Assembly: GCF_020176955.2 (NCBI RefSeq)
Contig: NZ_JAIUCZ020000001.1
Coordinates: 62,001 to 126,000, forward strand
DNA length: 64,000 nucleotides
Direction of reading: 5' to 3'
Source of the DNA: Nocardia sp. alder85J
GTDB lineage: Bacteria; Actinomycetota; Actinomycetes; Mycobacteriales; Mycobacteriaceae
Each line of letters starts with the position of its first letter. Within the stretch, counting starts at the first letter, position 1. Positions 1 through 7,452 of this stretch are shown here, piece after piece. Both the position numbers and the translations under genes were made by a program. The notes under the pieces were generated by a model, which ran no database searches, was not told the origin of the DNA, and was given only the letters and a program-made list of their open reading frames with translations.

Positions 1-397
1 CGATCCCCGCGGCATGGTCCAGCGACAGCCAGCCCGGCCCGAGGATGCCGATCGCGACCGCCACCACGGCCAGCACCAGCACGTATTCGTAGCCCTCCTT
101 GAACACGAAGAACCCGTTGGGCCGATGCGCGAGCAGACCGGCGACCAGCATCACCGAGACGACGGCCGCCGACGCGAACGAGGTCAGCAGGCCCACGATC
201 AGCAGCACACCCGCGCCGACCTCGGTGAGCACGCTCAGCCACGCTTGCAGCACCGGCTGCTTCAGCCCCAGCCCGCCGAACCAGCGCGCGGTGCCGGCGA
301 TCTTGCCGCCGCCGATCCAATGGTTGACCCCGTGCGCGATCATCGTGATCCCGACGACCACGCGGACCAACAGCAGCGCGACATCCGTGACGTGCAC
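1..397 (-). CDS. DoxX family membrane protein (3' end outside window)
   Basis: Reading the minus strand from a GTG at 397 gives about 132 residues of a hydrophobic protein that runs off the left edge. It opens VHVTDVALLLVRVVVG and contains an AHGVNHW segment, a TARWF segment and a GLLTSFA membrane stretch. This is the layout of DoxX-family four-helix membrane proteins, whose exact role is unclear (quinone-linked or oxidative-stress functions have been proposed). The start is supported by a GAGGAGGTGAG ribosome site lying across the end of the upstream hydrolase gene. Only 4 bases separate the two genes, so they are probably co-transcribed. The C-terminus is not visible. Confidence 0.75.
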   Translation of the reverse strand, partial: MHVTDVALLLVRVVVGITMIAHGVNHWIGGGKIAGTARWFGGLGLKQPVLQAWLSVLTEVGAGVLLIVGLLTSFASAAVVSVMLVAGLLAHRPNGFFVFKEGYEYVLVLAVVAVAIGILGPGWLSLDHAAGI

Positions 398-401
398 CGC
401 C

Positions 402-1358
402 TCACCTCCTCTGCTCCGGCGCCGCGGCGCCGTCGAACTGTTCTGCCGGATCGGAGTATGCCCCGGCCCGCCGGGCGACCGCACATTCCTCCGCGAACGC
501 CAGCACCTTCAGGTGGTAGGCGGTCGCGGTGTATCCGATGCTGATGTTGTGGCCCGCGTCGTCCTGGGTCTCGAAGATCAGCCGGGGCGCGGCGGAGAAG
601 AGCGCGGCGACCTCGCGCAGGCCCTCCGGATCGTTGCGCCAGACCTGCTCGTGGTCGGCGGCGGTGAATCGCACCGGCACCCGGATCCGCGCGGCCAGCG
701 CCGGGAAATGCTGTTCCGGCCACTCGTTGAGCAGCGTGCCCTCGTAGCGGGGACCGGCGGCGCCGATCAGCCCGCCGCCGACGTGTTCCGGCGGATACAG
801 CCGGCCCGGCTGCCACAGCAGCTTCCCGACCCGCGCGTTGTCCGGCCGCGGCCGGACGGTGAGGATCTCCTCGGCCAGCGGCTGCCGCTCCCGCCCGGTG
901 CCGGACAGTTCGACGCCGAGCAGCCGCGGCCCGCGCTCCGGATCGGCGGCCATCCGGACCGCCAGTTCGGAGCCGGCCGAGTGCGCCAGCACGAAAAGCC
1001 CCGCGCCGCGCGGCAGATCGCCGAGAATCCGGTCCACGGCGGCGTACATCAGGTCGACGCGGCGCTGCCCGTCGGCGACCTCGTCGCCGTAGGGCCGGGA
1101 GGCGCCGTAACCGGGCCGGTCCAGCGCGATCACGGTGAATCCGGCCGCGGGACCCAGGCGCAGCAGCGACAGCTCGGGATGGCCGAGGCAGTCGAAATAC
1201 GCGGAAGTGGTTGCGCCGCCGTGCAAGGCGAGGACGACCGCGCGTGGTTCGGGAGCGGGGGCGAACAGGCCCGAGATCGGGATGCCGTCCACGTCGACCA
1301 GCACGGGGGCCGGTTCGCTGTTGCCGAGCATCGGTAGCTCGGCGTCGATGATCGTCAC
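402..1358 (-). CDS. alpha/beta hydrolase, 318 aa
   Basis: The protein has the alpha/beta hydrolase layout: an oxyanion-side HGG at residues 46-48, a nucleophile elbow AHSAG at 125-129 (Ser127), an acidic AADHE segment near 234, and a C-terminal DDAGH whose His270 fits the catalytic histidine. The GTG start at 1358 has a GGAGGACCGA ribosome site just before it. The gene is the second in a leftward unit behind the DUF35-aldolase fusion and overlaps the ribosome site of the DoxX gene. An esterase, or a hydrolase of a CoA-bound or ring-opened intermediate, would fit the catabolic context. The substrate cannot be read from sequence. Confidence 0.85.
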   Translation of the reverse strand: MTIIDAELPMLGNSEPAPVLVDVDGIPISGLFAPAPEPRAVVLALHGGATTSAYFDCLGHPELSLLRLGPAAGFTVIALDRPGYGASRPYGDEVADGQRRVDLMYAAVDRILGDLPRGAGLFVLAHSAGSELAVRMAADPERGPRLLGVELSGTGRERQPLAEEILTVRPRPDNARVGKLLWQPGRLYPPEHVGGGLIGAAGPRYEGTLLNEWPEQHFPALAARIRVPVRFTAADHEQVWRNDPEGLREVAALFSAAPRLIFETQDDAGHNISIGYTATAYHLKVLAFAEECAVARRAGAYSDPAEQFDGAAAPEQRR

Positions 1359-1455
1359 TCGGTCCTCCGGATCGGCACCCCGGTGCGGGTGCGCGGTTCA
1401 CGGCAGTTCACGGCGACGTCGGCGCTCTGCTCGGGGGTGGAAAGGGCGGCGCGGC

Positions 1456-3120
1456 TCACGAATCCGCCCGGAGCAGCAGCACCCCGCCGGGGGTGAGGCC
1501 GCCGCTGGAGACCACGGCGACGCGGGCGTCGGCGACCTGACGGTCCCCGGCGTCGCCGCGCAACTGCGTGATGGCCTCGTGCAGCAGGCCCATGCCGTGG
1601 GTGCGGCCGTGCGAGAGCTGGCCGCCGTGGGTGTTCAGCGGGATCAGCCCGTCGCGGGCGATGTTCTTGCCGCCGTCGAGGAAGTCCTTCGCCTCGCCGA
1701 TCCCGCAGAAGCCCAGGGCCTCCAGCCAGGACAGCGCGTTCATGGTGAAGCCGTCGTACAGCTCCGCCACGTCGACATCGCCGGGCCGCAACGAGGTTCG
1801 GGTCCACACGTGCGCGGCCGGGCCGAGCACCTGCGGTTCGTGGGTCAGCGTCGACTGGTCCCAGTCGATGCGCTCCACGATCTGGGTGCCGACCGCCTCC
1901 ACCAGGATCGGTGTCACCGGCAGATCGGCGACGGTGTCGACGGCGGAGACGATCACGGCCACCGCGCCGTCGCAGGGCACGTCGCAGTCGTACAGGCCGA
2001 ACGGGGTGGTCACCGGGCGCGCGGACAGGTAGTCGTCCATCGTCATCGGATCCCGGTAGATCGCAGTGGGATTCAGCTCCGCGTTGGCGCGCGCGTTGAG
2101 CGCGATCCAGCCCAGGGTCTCCTTGGTGGTGCCGTAACGGTGGAAATGCCGCTGCGCGTTCATCGCCAGCGTGTGCGCGGCCGAGGAGGCGCCGAAGGGG
2201 TACAGCCAGCTGCCGGTGCGCCCGCCGCGGCCGGGGCGAATCTTGCCCTGCCGCATCAGATCCGTGAAGGTGGCTTCCCACAGCGTGCGGAAACACAGCA
2301 CGTGCCGGGCCATTCCGGTGGCGACGGCCATCATCGCGGCGATGATCGAACCGCTGGGGCCGAAGCTCTCCATGCCGCCGTTGTGCCAGGTGGGTTTCAG
2401 GCCGAGCGCGGCCTCCAGCGCGGTGACGCCGCCCTCGTTGAAGCCGCCCATCTCACCGCCGCCGGGATACGTTGCCAGGCCGTCGATATCGGCCATCGTC
2501 AGGCCCGCGTCGGCGACCGCGCGCTCGCACGCCTCGACGGTCAGCGCCAGCGGCGGCCGCATCAACCGGCGGCCGATCTGCGACATGCCGATCCCGGTGA
2601 GCGCGACGGTGTCCTCGAACTTCTGCTGCCGCAGCATCGGCCGGATGTGCTTGCCGAACTCGCCAGGCTCGATCTCGTCGCGCGGCAACGGATCCGGGGT
2701 CGCCGGTTGTTCGGCGGCGAGCCGGAACATCGGCAGCCACACGTCCTCGTGCTGCTCGAACACGACCTCGACCCGCTGCCCCAGCTCCAGCGCCTCGGGC
2801 TCGGCGTCGATGATGTTGGTGGTCAACCGGACCCGCGGATCGTCGGTGAGCGCGACCTGCGCGATGACGAACGGCGTCGGCACTCCCGGCATCGGGAACC
2901 GGTGGTTGACGGTGAATCCGGCGAGGGTGCCGGTGCCGGAGACGACCCGCACGCCCATGTCCGTGCCGTGGCAGTACCGGCAGACCGGCTGCGGCGGGTG
3001 GATCAGGGAGTTGCAGGATCGGCATTCCTGGATGCGCAGCTGCCCGTCCTCGCCCGAGGTCCAGAAGAACTCGTTCAGCAGGGTCAGCTGCGGCAGGGGA
3101 CGCCCCGATGCGTCGGCCAT
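1456..3120 (-). CDS. DUF35 (zinc ribbon/OB) fused to thiolase-fold aldolase-like domain, 554 aa
   Basis: The N-terminus is a DUF35 module: a rubredoxin-like zinc ribbon with Cys33, Cys36, Cys47 and Cys50, then an OB fold to about residue 135. From about 165 a thiolase-superfamily domain of the lipid-transfer type follows. At the place where a thiolase has its nucleophilic Cys, the sequence reads GGMESFGPSG with no Cys, and further on a YDGFT motif replaces the usual HDCF. In the steroid pathway Ltp2 is a thiolase-fold aldolase that works with the DUF35 domain of ChsH2 and uses tyrosines rather than Cys. This protein looks like the same pair joined in one chain, so a retro-aldol cleavage of a beta-hydroxyacyl-CoA is inferred. 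The start is the ATG at 3120, which has GAGGAGGCGAC before it, rather than an ATG 27 bases upstream. Confidence 0.85.
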   Translation of the reverse strand: MADASGRPLPQLTLLNEFFWTSGEDGQLRIQECRSCNSLIHPPQPVCRYCHGTDMGVRVVSGTGTLAGFTVNHRFPMPGVPTPFVIAQVALTDDPRVRLTTNIIDAEPEALELGQRVEVVFEQHEDVWLPMFRLAAEQPATPDPLPRDEIEPGEFGKHIRPMLRQQKFEDTVALTGIGMSQIGRRLMRPPLALTVEACERAVADAGLTMADIDGLATYPGGGEMGGFNEGGVTALEAALGLKPTWHNGGMESFGPSGSIIAAMMAVATGMARHVLCFRTLWEATFTDLMRQGKIRPGRGGRTGSWLYPFGASSAAHTLAMNAQRHFHRYGTTKETLGWIALNARANAELNPTAIYRDPMTMDDYLSARPVTTPFGLYDCDVPCDGAVAVIVSAVDTVADLPVTPILVEAVGTQIVERIDWDQSTLTHEPQVLGPAAHVWTRTSLRPGDVDVAELYDGFTMNALSWLEALGFCGIGEAKDFLDGGKNIARDGLIPLNTHGGQLSHGRTHGMGLLHEAITQLRGDAGDRQVADARVAVVSSGGLTPGGVLLLRADS

Positions 3121-3150
3121 GTCGCCTCCTCGGTCGATCGTGTGCATGGA

Positions 3151-3194
3151 CCGCCCCGCTGCCGCCGCGGAAGGTCGCGGCGGCAGCGGGGCGG
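3151..3194. terminator. Perfect 19-bp hairpin between P450 and fusion gene
   Basis: Bases 3151-3169 and 3176-3194 are perfect reverse complements, separated by the hexamer GAAGGT. The stem is almost entirely G/C and there is no T-run. It begins 9 bases beyond the P450 stop codon and ends 30 bases before the next gene's start. It could terminate or attenuate transcription between P450 and the DUF35-aldolase gene, or protect the 3' end of the upstream message. Confidence 0.7.
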
Positions 3195-3203
3195 ATGACG
3201 GAA

Positions 3204-4574
3204 TCAGATCTGTGCCTGGTCCTTGCGGACGGTCACCGGCTCGGCGAGCTGCTGCTCGTCGCAGATCTGCTGGAGCTTCTCCAGTGTCTCGTCCAGTCCG
3301 GCACCGATTCTCGGTCCCGGAGTGAACGTCGCCGGCAGGTGCCGCATGCCCTGGATGACGCCGATGGTGTCGTAGTGCACCGTCGCCTCCGCGTCGCAGA
3401 CGTAGTCGGGCATCCGGTCCAGCACGGCCAGCAGCATCCGCTTGAACACCATGCGGGCCATGTTCGACCCGATGCAGCGATGGACGCCGAGACCGAAGCT
3501 GTAGTGGCGGTTACCCTTCCGCTCCAGATCGATCTCGCCGGGATTCTCGAAGACCGAGGGATCCCGATTCGCCATCGCCCAGGACAGCCACAGCCGCTCG
3601 CCCTCCTTGAACTCCTTGCCCGCCACCTCGACGTCGGCGTCGAAGGTGCGACCGTCGCCGGGGGCGGGTGTGTAGTAGCGGAGGAACTCCTCGGTGGCCG
3701 AGTCCAGAATCAGATCCCGCTCCTTGCTGAGCAATTCGCGGCTGTCCGGATTCTGGCCCAGGTACTCCAGGGAGTGGGCCGTCAGCGCGGTGGTGGTGTC
3801 GAAACCACCACCGATGATCAGGCCCAGCATGCCCAGCGCCTCCATGTCGGGGATCGGCTCCCCGTTCATGGTGGACTGGGCGACGGCCTTGATCATGCCC
3901 GGACGCGGATTCTGCTTCACCTCGAAGTAGTTGGTGAGCAGATCCCGGCCCATCTCGGCGTGCAGGGCGGTGACCCGCTCGATATCGGGCGAATCCGGCG
4001 GGGTGTACACGGCGGCGTGCACCGGCTCGTTGTAGACGACCCACTTCTTCAGCGGGATGCCGAGCATCGCCAGGGTGAGCACCGCCGGAACGATGTTCGC
4101 CAGTTCGTCGACGAAGTCGATCCGGCCGCTCTCGATCTTCTCGTCGAGAGCGGCGCGAACGACCTCGTCCACGAACGGAATCCACCGATTGACCGCTGCC
4201 GGTGAGAGATACGGATTGAGCGCACCTCGCAACTCCCGGTGCTCCGACCCGTCCATCTCCAGGATGCCGCCGCGCACGCCACGGGCACGCGCCGGGGTCG
4301 GAATCGAGATGCCCTTGTACCCGCGGCGGGTGTTGTCGAAATCGTTCTCGTTGGAGACGTGGGGGCAACGGGCCAGTTCGAACACCTCGCGGTTGCCCGC
4401 GGCCACCCAGTGCCCGTCGTAGGTCTCCGACCATGCGACGGGGCACTTCTCCTGCATGTCGCGGGTGATATCGCCGAACTGCTCACGATATTCCGCGGTG
4501 TGCCGATCGAAATGGAACGTCGGCTGTCGGTGTGCGGCCTGCTCGGTCACGGCGGGCCCGTTGTCCACAGTCAC
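3204..4574 (-). CDS. Cytochrome P450, 456 aa
   Basis: The sequence carries the standard soluble bacterial P450 marks. The I-helix reads GGGFDTTT at residues 255-262 (usual AGxDTT), the K-helix ExxR is E296-R299, and the heme loop FGLGVHRCIG at 360-369 puts the thiolate at Cys367. It would use the 3Fe-4S ferredoxin encoded 13 bases upstream as electron donor and hydroxylate an unactivated C-H bond. The chosen start is a GTG at 4574 with an AGGAC ribosome site; a longer reading frame overlaps the ferredoxin gene and is unlikely. The next genes upstream are a mycofactocin-coupled SDR and another SDR. This suggests the alcohol formed here is oxidised by those dehydrogenases. The CYP family was not assigned. 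Confidence 0.95.
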   Translation of the reverse strand: MTVDNGPAVTEQAAHRQPTFHFDRHTAEYREQFGDITRDMQEKCPVAWSETYDGHWVAAGNREVFELARCPHVSNENDFDNTRRGYKGISIPTPARARGVRGGILEMDGSEHRELRGALNPYLSPAAVNRWIPFVDEVVRAALDEKIESGRIDFVDELANIVPAVLTLAMLGIPLKKWVVYNEPVHAAVYTPPDSPDIERVTALHAEMGRDLLTNYFEVKQNPRPGMIKAVAQSTMNGEPIPDMEALGMLGLIIGGGFDTTTALTAHSLEYLGQNPDSRELLSKERDLILDSATEEFLRYYTPAPGDGRTFDADVEVAGKEFKEGERLWLSWAMANRDPSVFENPGEIDLERKGNRHYSFGLGVHRCIGSNMARMVFKRMLLAVLDRMPDYVCDAEATVHYDTIGVIQGMRHLPATFTPGPRIGAGLDETLEKLQQICDEQQLAEPVTVRKDQAQI

Positions 4575-4587
4575 TGCGCTGTCCTGT

Positions 4588-4779
4588 TCAGTAGATGGAG
4601 ATGGCCTGTTCCGGGCAGGAGTGCACGGCCTCGCGGACCGCATCCTCCTGATCGGCCGGCACGTCTTCGCTCACCGGGGTCGAGTGACCGTCGATTTCAC
4701 TGAGCTGGAATGCTTTCGGGGCGATCATGGCGCAGAGCGTGTGACCCTGGCAGCGCTCCGAATCGACGCGTACCTTCAT
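4588..4779 (-). CDS. 3Fe-4S ferredoxin, 63 aa
   Basis: This small acidic protein (start MKVRVDSERCQGHTLC) has three cluster cysteines: Cys10, Cys16 and Cys55 in SCPEQA. That is the pattern of single 3Fe-4S cluster ferredoxins that feed actinobacterial P450s; the fourth Cys of a 4Fe-4S site is absent. It has an AGGAGAAAACGC ribosome site and lies between the mycofactocin-coupled SDR (10-base gap) and the P450 (13-base gap), a standard arrangement. No ferredoxin reductase gene is present nearby, so a reductase encoded elsewhere must supply electrons. Confidence 0.95.
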   Translation of the reverse strand: MKVRVDSERCQGHTLCAMIAPKAFQLSEIDGHSTPVSEDVPADQEDAVREAVHSCPEQAISIY

Positions 4780-4789
4780 GCGTTTTCTC

Positions 4790-5650
4790 CTAGACGTGGT
4801 AGTCGTACCACTTGAGGTAACCACCGGCGTCCACGCGCTGCTGGGTACCGGTGACGTAACGGGATTCGTCCGAGGCGAGGAACAGCACCATGTTGCTGAT
4901 CTCCTCCGGCTCGATCCACGGAATCGGCATGGCCTGCTGCACGTAGAACGCCGGGGTGGCGTCTTCCTTGGTCGGGTGCTCCAGGTCGGGACGGAACGAC
5001 TGGTACATCGGCTCGCTCTGCAACATGGGGGTGTTGCAGTTGGTCGGATGCACGACATTGGCCCGGATCTTGCGCGCCGCGAGATGGGTGGCGATGTCGT
5101 TGATGTACTGCGACAGCAGCCGCTTCGCCACCATGTAGGCGACACCGCCCGGATCGGTGCCGACCTGGGGCTTGTTGGAGGCATCCATCAGCGCCGCGGT
5201 GGAACCGGTGGCGATGATGGAGGCGCCCTCCTCCAGGTACGGCAGCGCGGCCTGCACGGCGTTGATGGTGCCGATCAGGTTGGTGTCGATGACATCCGAC
5301 CACGCCTGCCACGCCGGATCGCCCTTCATACCGGCGATCCCGGCCTGGGCGACGACGATGTCCAGGTGGCCGAACTCGGCGACGCCCCGCTCCAGCACGG
5401 CCTTCAGGGCACCGCCGTCACGGACGTCGGCCTGCTCGGCGTGGATGCGGCGGCCGGTCTTCTCGACCAGACGGGCGGTCTCCTCGAGGTCCTCCGGCCG
5501 CGACAGCGGGTACTGGATCGTGTCGATCTGCTTGCAGATGTCGACAGCGATGATGTCCGCGCCCTCTTCGGCCAGCTTGACCGCATGGCTGCGGCCCTGT
5601 CCACGTCCGGCGCCGGTGACGAAGGCGACCTTGCCCTCTACGCGTCCCAC
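4790..5650 (-). CDS. Mycofactocin-coupled SDR family oxidoreductase, 286 aa
   Basis: A classical SDR with TGAGRGQG at residues 12-19 and catalytic Ser150, Tyr172 and Lys176. It contains the insertion that marks the mycofactocin-coupled group: after strand 2 the sequence reads CKQIDTIQYPLSRPEDL at about 39-55 before the next helix. In that group the nicotinamide cofactor stays bound and is re-oxidised by mycofactocin instead of exchanging; carveol dehydrogenase-type enzymes are examples. The gene lies upstream of ferredoxin and P450 on the same strand, so it probably oxidises the P450 product alcohol. Biosynthesis genes for mycofactocin start at the far right of this same window (61.3 kb onward). 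The true substrate is not known. Confidence 0.93.
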   Translation of the reverse strand: MGRVEGKVAFVTGAGRGQGRSHAVKLAEEGADIIAVDICKQIDTIQYPLSRPEDLEETARLVEKTGRRIHAEQADVRDGGALKAVLERGVAEFGHLDIVVAQAGIAGMKGDPAWQAWSDVIDTNLIGTINAVQAALPYLEEGASIIATGSTAALMDASNKPQVGTDPGGVAYMVAKRLLSQYINDIATHLAARKIRANVVHPTNCNTPMLQSEPMYQSFRPDLEHPTKEDATPAFYVQQAMPIPWIEPEEISNMVLFLASDESRYVTGTQQRVDAGGYLKWYDYHV

Positions 5651-5713
5651 GGCTTGTCCTTTCCTAGTTCTTCTTCGGGCTGCCCCACTCGAAAATCCGG
5701 GTGGGATATGGGG

Positions 5714-6430
5714 TTACGTGTTACGACCGCCGTTGACGCCGAGGATCTGCCCGGTGATGTACCCGGCGTCCTCGGAGACGAGGAAGGCGACGGCGGCGGC
5801 GATGTCCGAGGGCAGCCCGACCCGGCGCACCGGGGTGCGCTGGGCATGCTCCTCGATGGTCCCGCCGAGCAGCTGCTTCTCCTCCGAGCGTCGCAGCATC
5901 GGGGTGTCGATGAACCCCGGCGGCACCGCGTTCACCGTGATCCCGTGCGGACCCAGTTCCAGGGCAAGGGATTTGGTGAGACCGTTGACCGCCGACTTGG
6001 CCGCCACGTAGGCGGACATGAACGGCTGACCGGAGTGGGTGCTGGAGGAGGAGATGTTGACGATGCGCCCCCAGCCGGCCTCCATCATGTCCGGCAGCAC
6101 CGCCTGCACGCCGTGGAAGACGCCGTGCAGATTGATGTCGATGATCCGTTCCCACTGCTCGAAGTCGAGGTTCTGGAAGCGGCGGTACTTCTCCATGCCC
6201 GCGCCGTTGACGAGCACCGTGATCGGGCCCAGCTTCGAGCGGATCGAGGAGACCGCGGCGGCGATCTCGTCCGGGTCGGTGACGTCGGCCTTGTAGGCGA
6301 AGTCGTCGTCCGCGGACGGGTTCAGGTCGAGAATCGCGACGTTGTAGCCGTCGGCCCGCAGCCGGGTGACGATACCCGCGCCGATACCCGACGCACCGCC
6401 GGTGACAATGGCCGTTTTACCTGCGTTCAT
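5714..6430 (-). CDS. SDR family oxidoreductase, 238 aa (copy A of the TauD-SDR pair)
   Basis: Classical SDR: TGGASGIG at residues 10-17, NGAG at about 75-78, Ser128, Tyr141 and Lys145, and the PPGFIDTPM loop after the active site. It is shorter than the mycofactocin-coupled SDR and lacks the marker insertion, so it should use exchangeable NAD(P). Its ATG at 6430 overlaps the stop codon of the TauD gene by 4 bases (ATGA). It closely resembles the SDR at 47330-48076: both have GWGRIVNISSSS, then SGQ, KSLALELGP and GYITGQ. The two TauD-SDR pairs therefore look duplicated. Confidence 0.92.
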   Translation of the reverse strand: MNAGKTAIVTGGASGIGAGIVTRLRADGYNVAILDLNPSADDDFAYKADVTDPDEIAAAVSSIRSKLGPITVLVNGAGMEKYRRFQNLDFEQWERIIDINLHGVFHGVQAVLPDMMEAGWGRIVNISSSSTHSGQPFMSAYVAAKSAVNGLTKSLALELGPHGITVNAVPPGFIDTPMLRRSEEKQLLGGTIEEHAQRTPVRRVGLPSDIAAAVAFLVSEDAGYITGQILGVNGGRNT

Positions 6431-7230
6431 GCCCAGGGCTCCTCGCCTGCGATGGTGGTGCGGTGCATGGTCCGTTCGGATTTCGGGTCGTACGGCAGCG
6501 CGCGGTGCAGCATGCCGGTGTTGTCCCAGATCACGACGTCGCCGACGGTCCAGTCGTGGGTGTAGCGGAAGCGTTCCTGAGTGGTCCACTCCAGGAGTTC
6601 GTCGAGCAGTTCACGGCTCTCGCCGGGTTCCAGGCCGACGATGTGATCGGCGGTCGCGCCGATGACCAGCGAGCGGCGGCCGTCGGCGCGCTGCCAGACC
6701 AGATCCGTCTCGTGGGTGGGCAGTCGCCGCCAGTCGGCCAGCTGCGCGTCGGTGGGCTCGGGATGGACCAGTCGCTGCGCGGCCTCGAAACTGTGCACCA
6801 CGCGCAGGCCGTCGTACCGCTTCTTCTGCTCGTCGGTCATCGCCTCGTAGGCGGCGTAGGTGCTGGCGAATTCGGTTCCGCCACCGACCATCGCGACGTG
6901 CCGGGCGGTCAGCATGGTCGCCTTCGCCGGGACGTCGTTGGTGGTGTCGTCGATGTGCCAGCAGAGCGTTCCCCTGAGATACTCGGCGGCGGGGGTCTTC
7001 GCGGGGTCCAGGGATACGGTGAAGATCTCCCGGCCGCCCGGCGCCAGCACCGTGCCGAGCCGGCGGCTGAACGTCAGTTGTGCCTCGTCGTCGAGGTGCA
7101 GACCGCGGATCAGCAGCACGCCGCGCCATTTCAGCGCTTCCAGGCACCGGGCGATCACCGCGTCGTCGAGCCCGTCGACGCCGGTGACCTCCACCCCTAA
7201 CGCGGGGCTCAGTGCTGTAGTGTCGATCAC
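6427..7230 (-). CDS. TauD/TfdA family Fe(II)/2-oxoglutarate dioxygenase, 267 aa (copy A)
   Basis: The iron-binding facial triad is visible: His92 and Asp94 in CWHIDDTT, and His242 in TGMLHRALPYD, followed by Arg253/Arg257, one of which would bind the 2-oxoglutarate carboxylate. Enzymes of this family hydroxylate carbon next to a heteroatom or in a side chain, often causing cleavage of ethers, sulfonates or amines. The GTG start at 7230 has a GGGAG ribosome site. It is the first gene of the leftward operon and shares a 222-base divergent promoter region with the aldehyde dehydrogenase. A paralogue lies at 48073-48909 in the same arrangement with an SDR. Confidence 0.9.
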   Translation of the reverse strand: MIDTTALSPALGVEVTGVDGLDDAVIARCLEALKWRGVLLIRGLHLDDEAQLTFSRRLGTVLAPGGREIFTVSLDPAKTPAAEYLRGTLCWHIDDTTNDVPAKATMLTARHVAMVGGGTEFASTYAAYEAMTDEQKKRYDGLRVVHSFEAAQRLVHPEPTDAQLADWRRLPTHETDLVWQRADGRRSLVIGATADHIVGLEPGESRELLDELLEWTTQERFRYTHDWTVGDVVIWDNTGMLHRALPYDPKSERTMHRTTIAGEEPWA

Positions 7231-7406
7231 AAGAATCTCCCTTTCGGATGTGAGAACCGTACTCTCGCGCGGAATGGCTACGCAAGGGCTGTAGCAATCT
7301 CGCCGTCGAGTTACCGCCGAGATGCGGCGACGGCAAAATTCGAGGTCGTCGGCGGGGGTGTCGAGAGTTCGGGATTGTTGCTAGAGTCCGCCGCAGACGA
7401 ATGTAT

Positions 7407-7427
7407 CATTCTCCAATAAAGAGAATG
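7407..7427. promoter_or_regulatory. Inverted repeat in the divergent promoter region 7231-7452
   Basis: CATTCTC at 7407-7413 and GAGAATG at 7421-7427 are perfect 7-base arms around the AT-rich spacer CAATAAA. The site lies 26 bases before the ALDH start and within the only intergenic space between the two divergent catabolic operons, so it is a good candidate operator for a repressor controlling both. No regulator gene is adjacent. The remainder of 7231-7452 shows no gene; the ALDH has a GGAGGAGACC ribosome site at 7441. Confidence 0.5.
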
Positions 7428-7452
7428 TTGTTTCCATCTTGGAGGAGACCGT

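Noticed and set aside
4790..6430. Both SDRs as mycofactocin-coupled
   Set aside because: Only the 4790-5650 protein has the marker insertion after strand 2; the 5714-6430 protein is a standard SDR.
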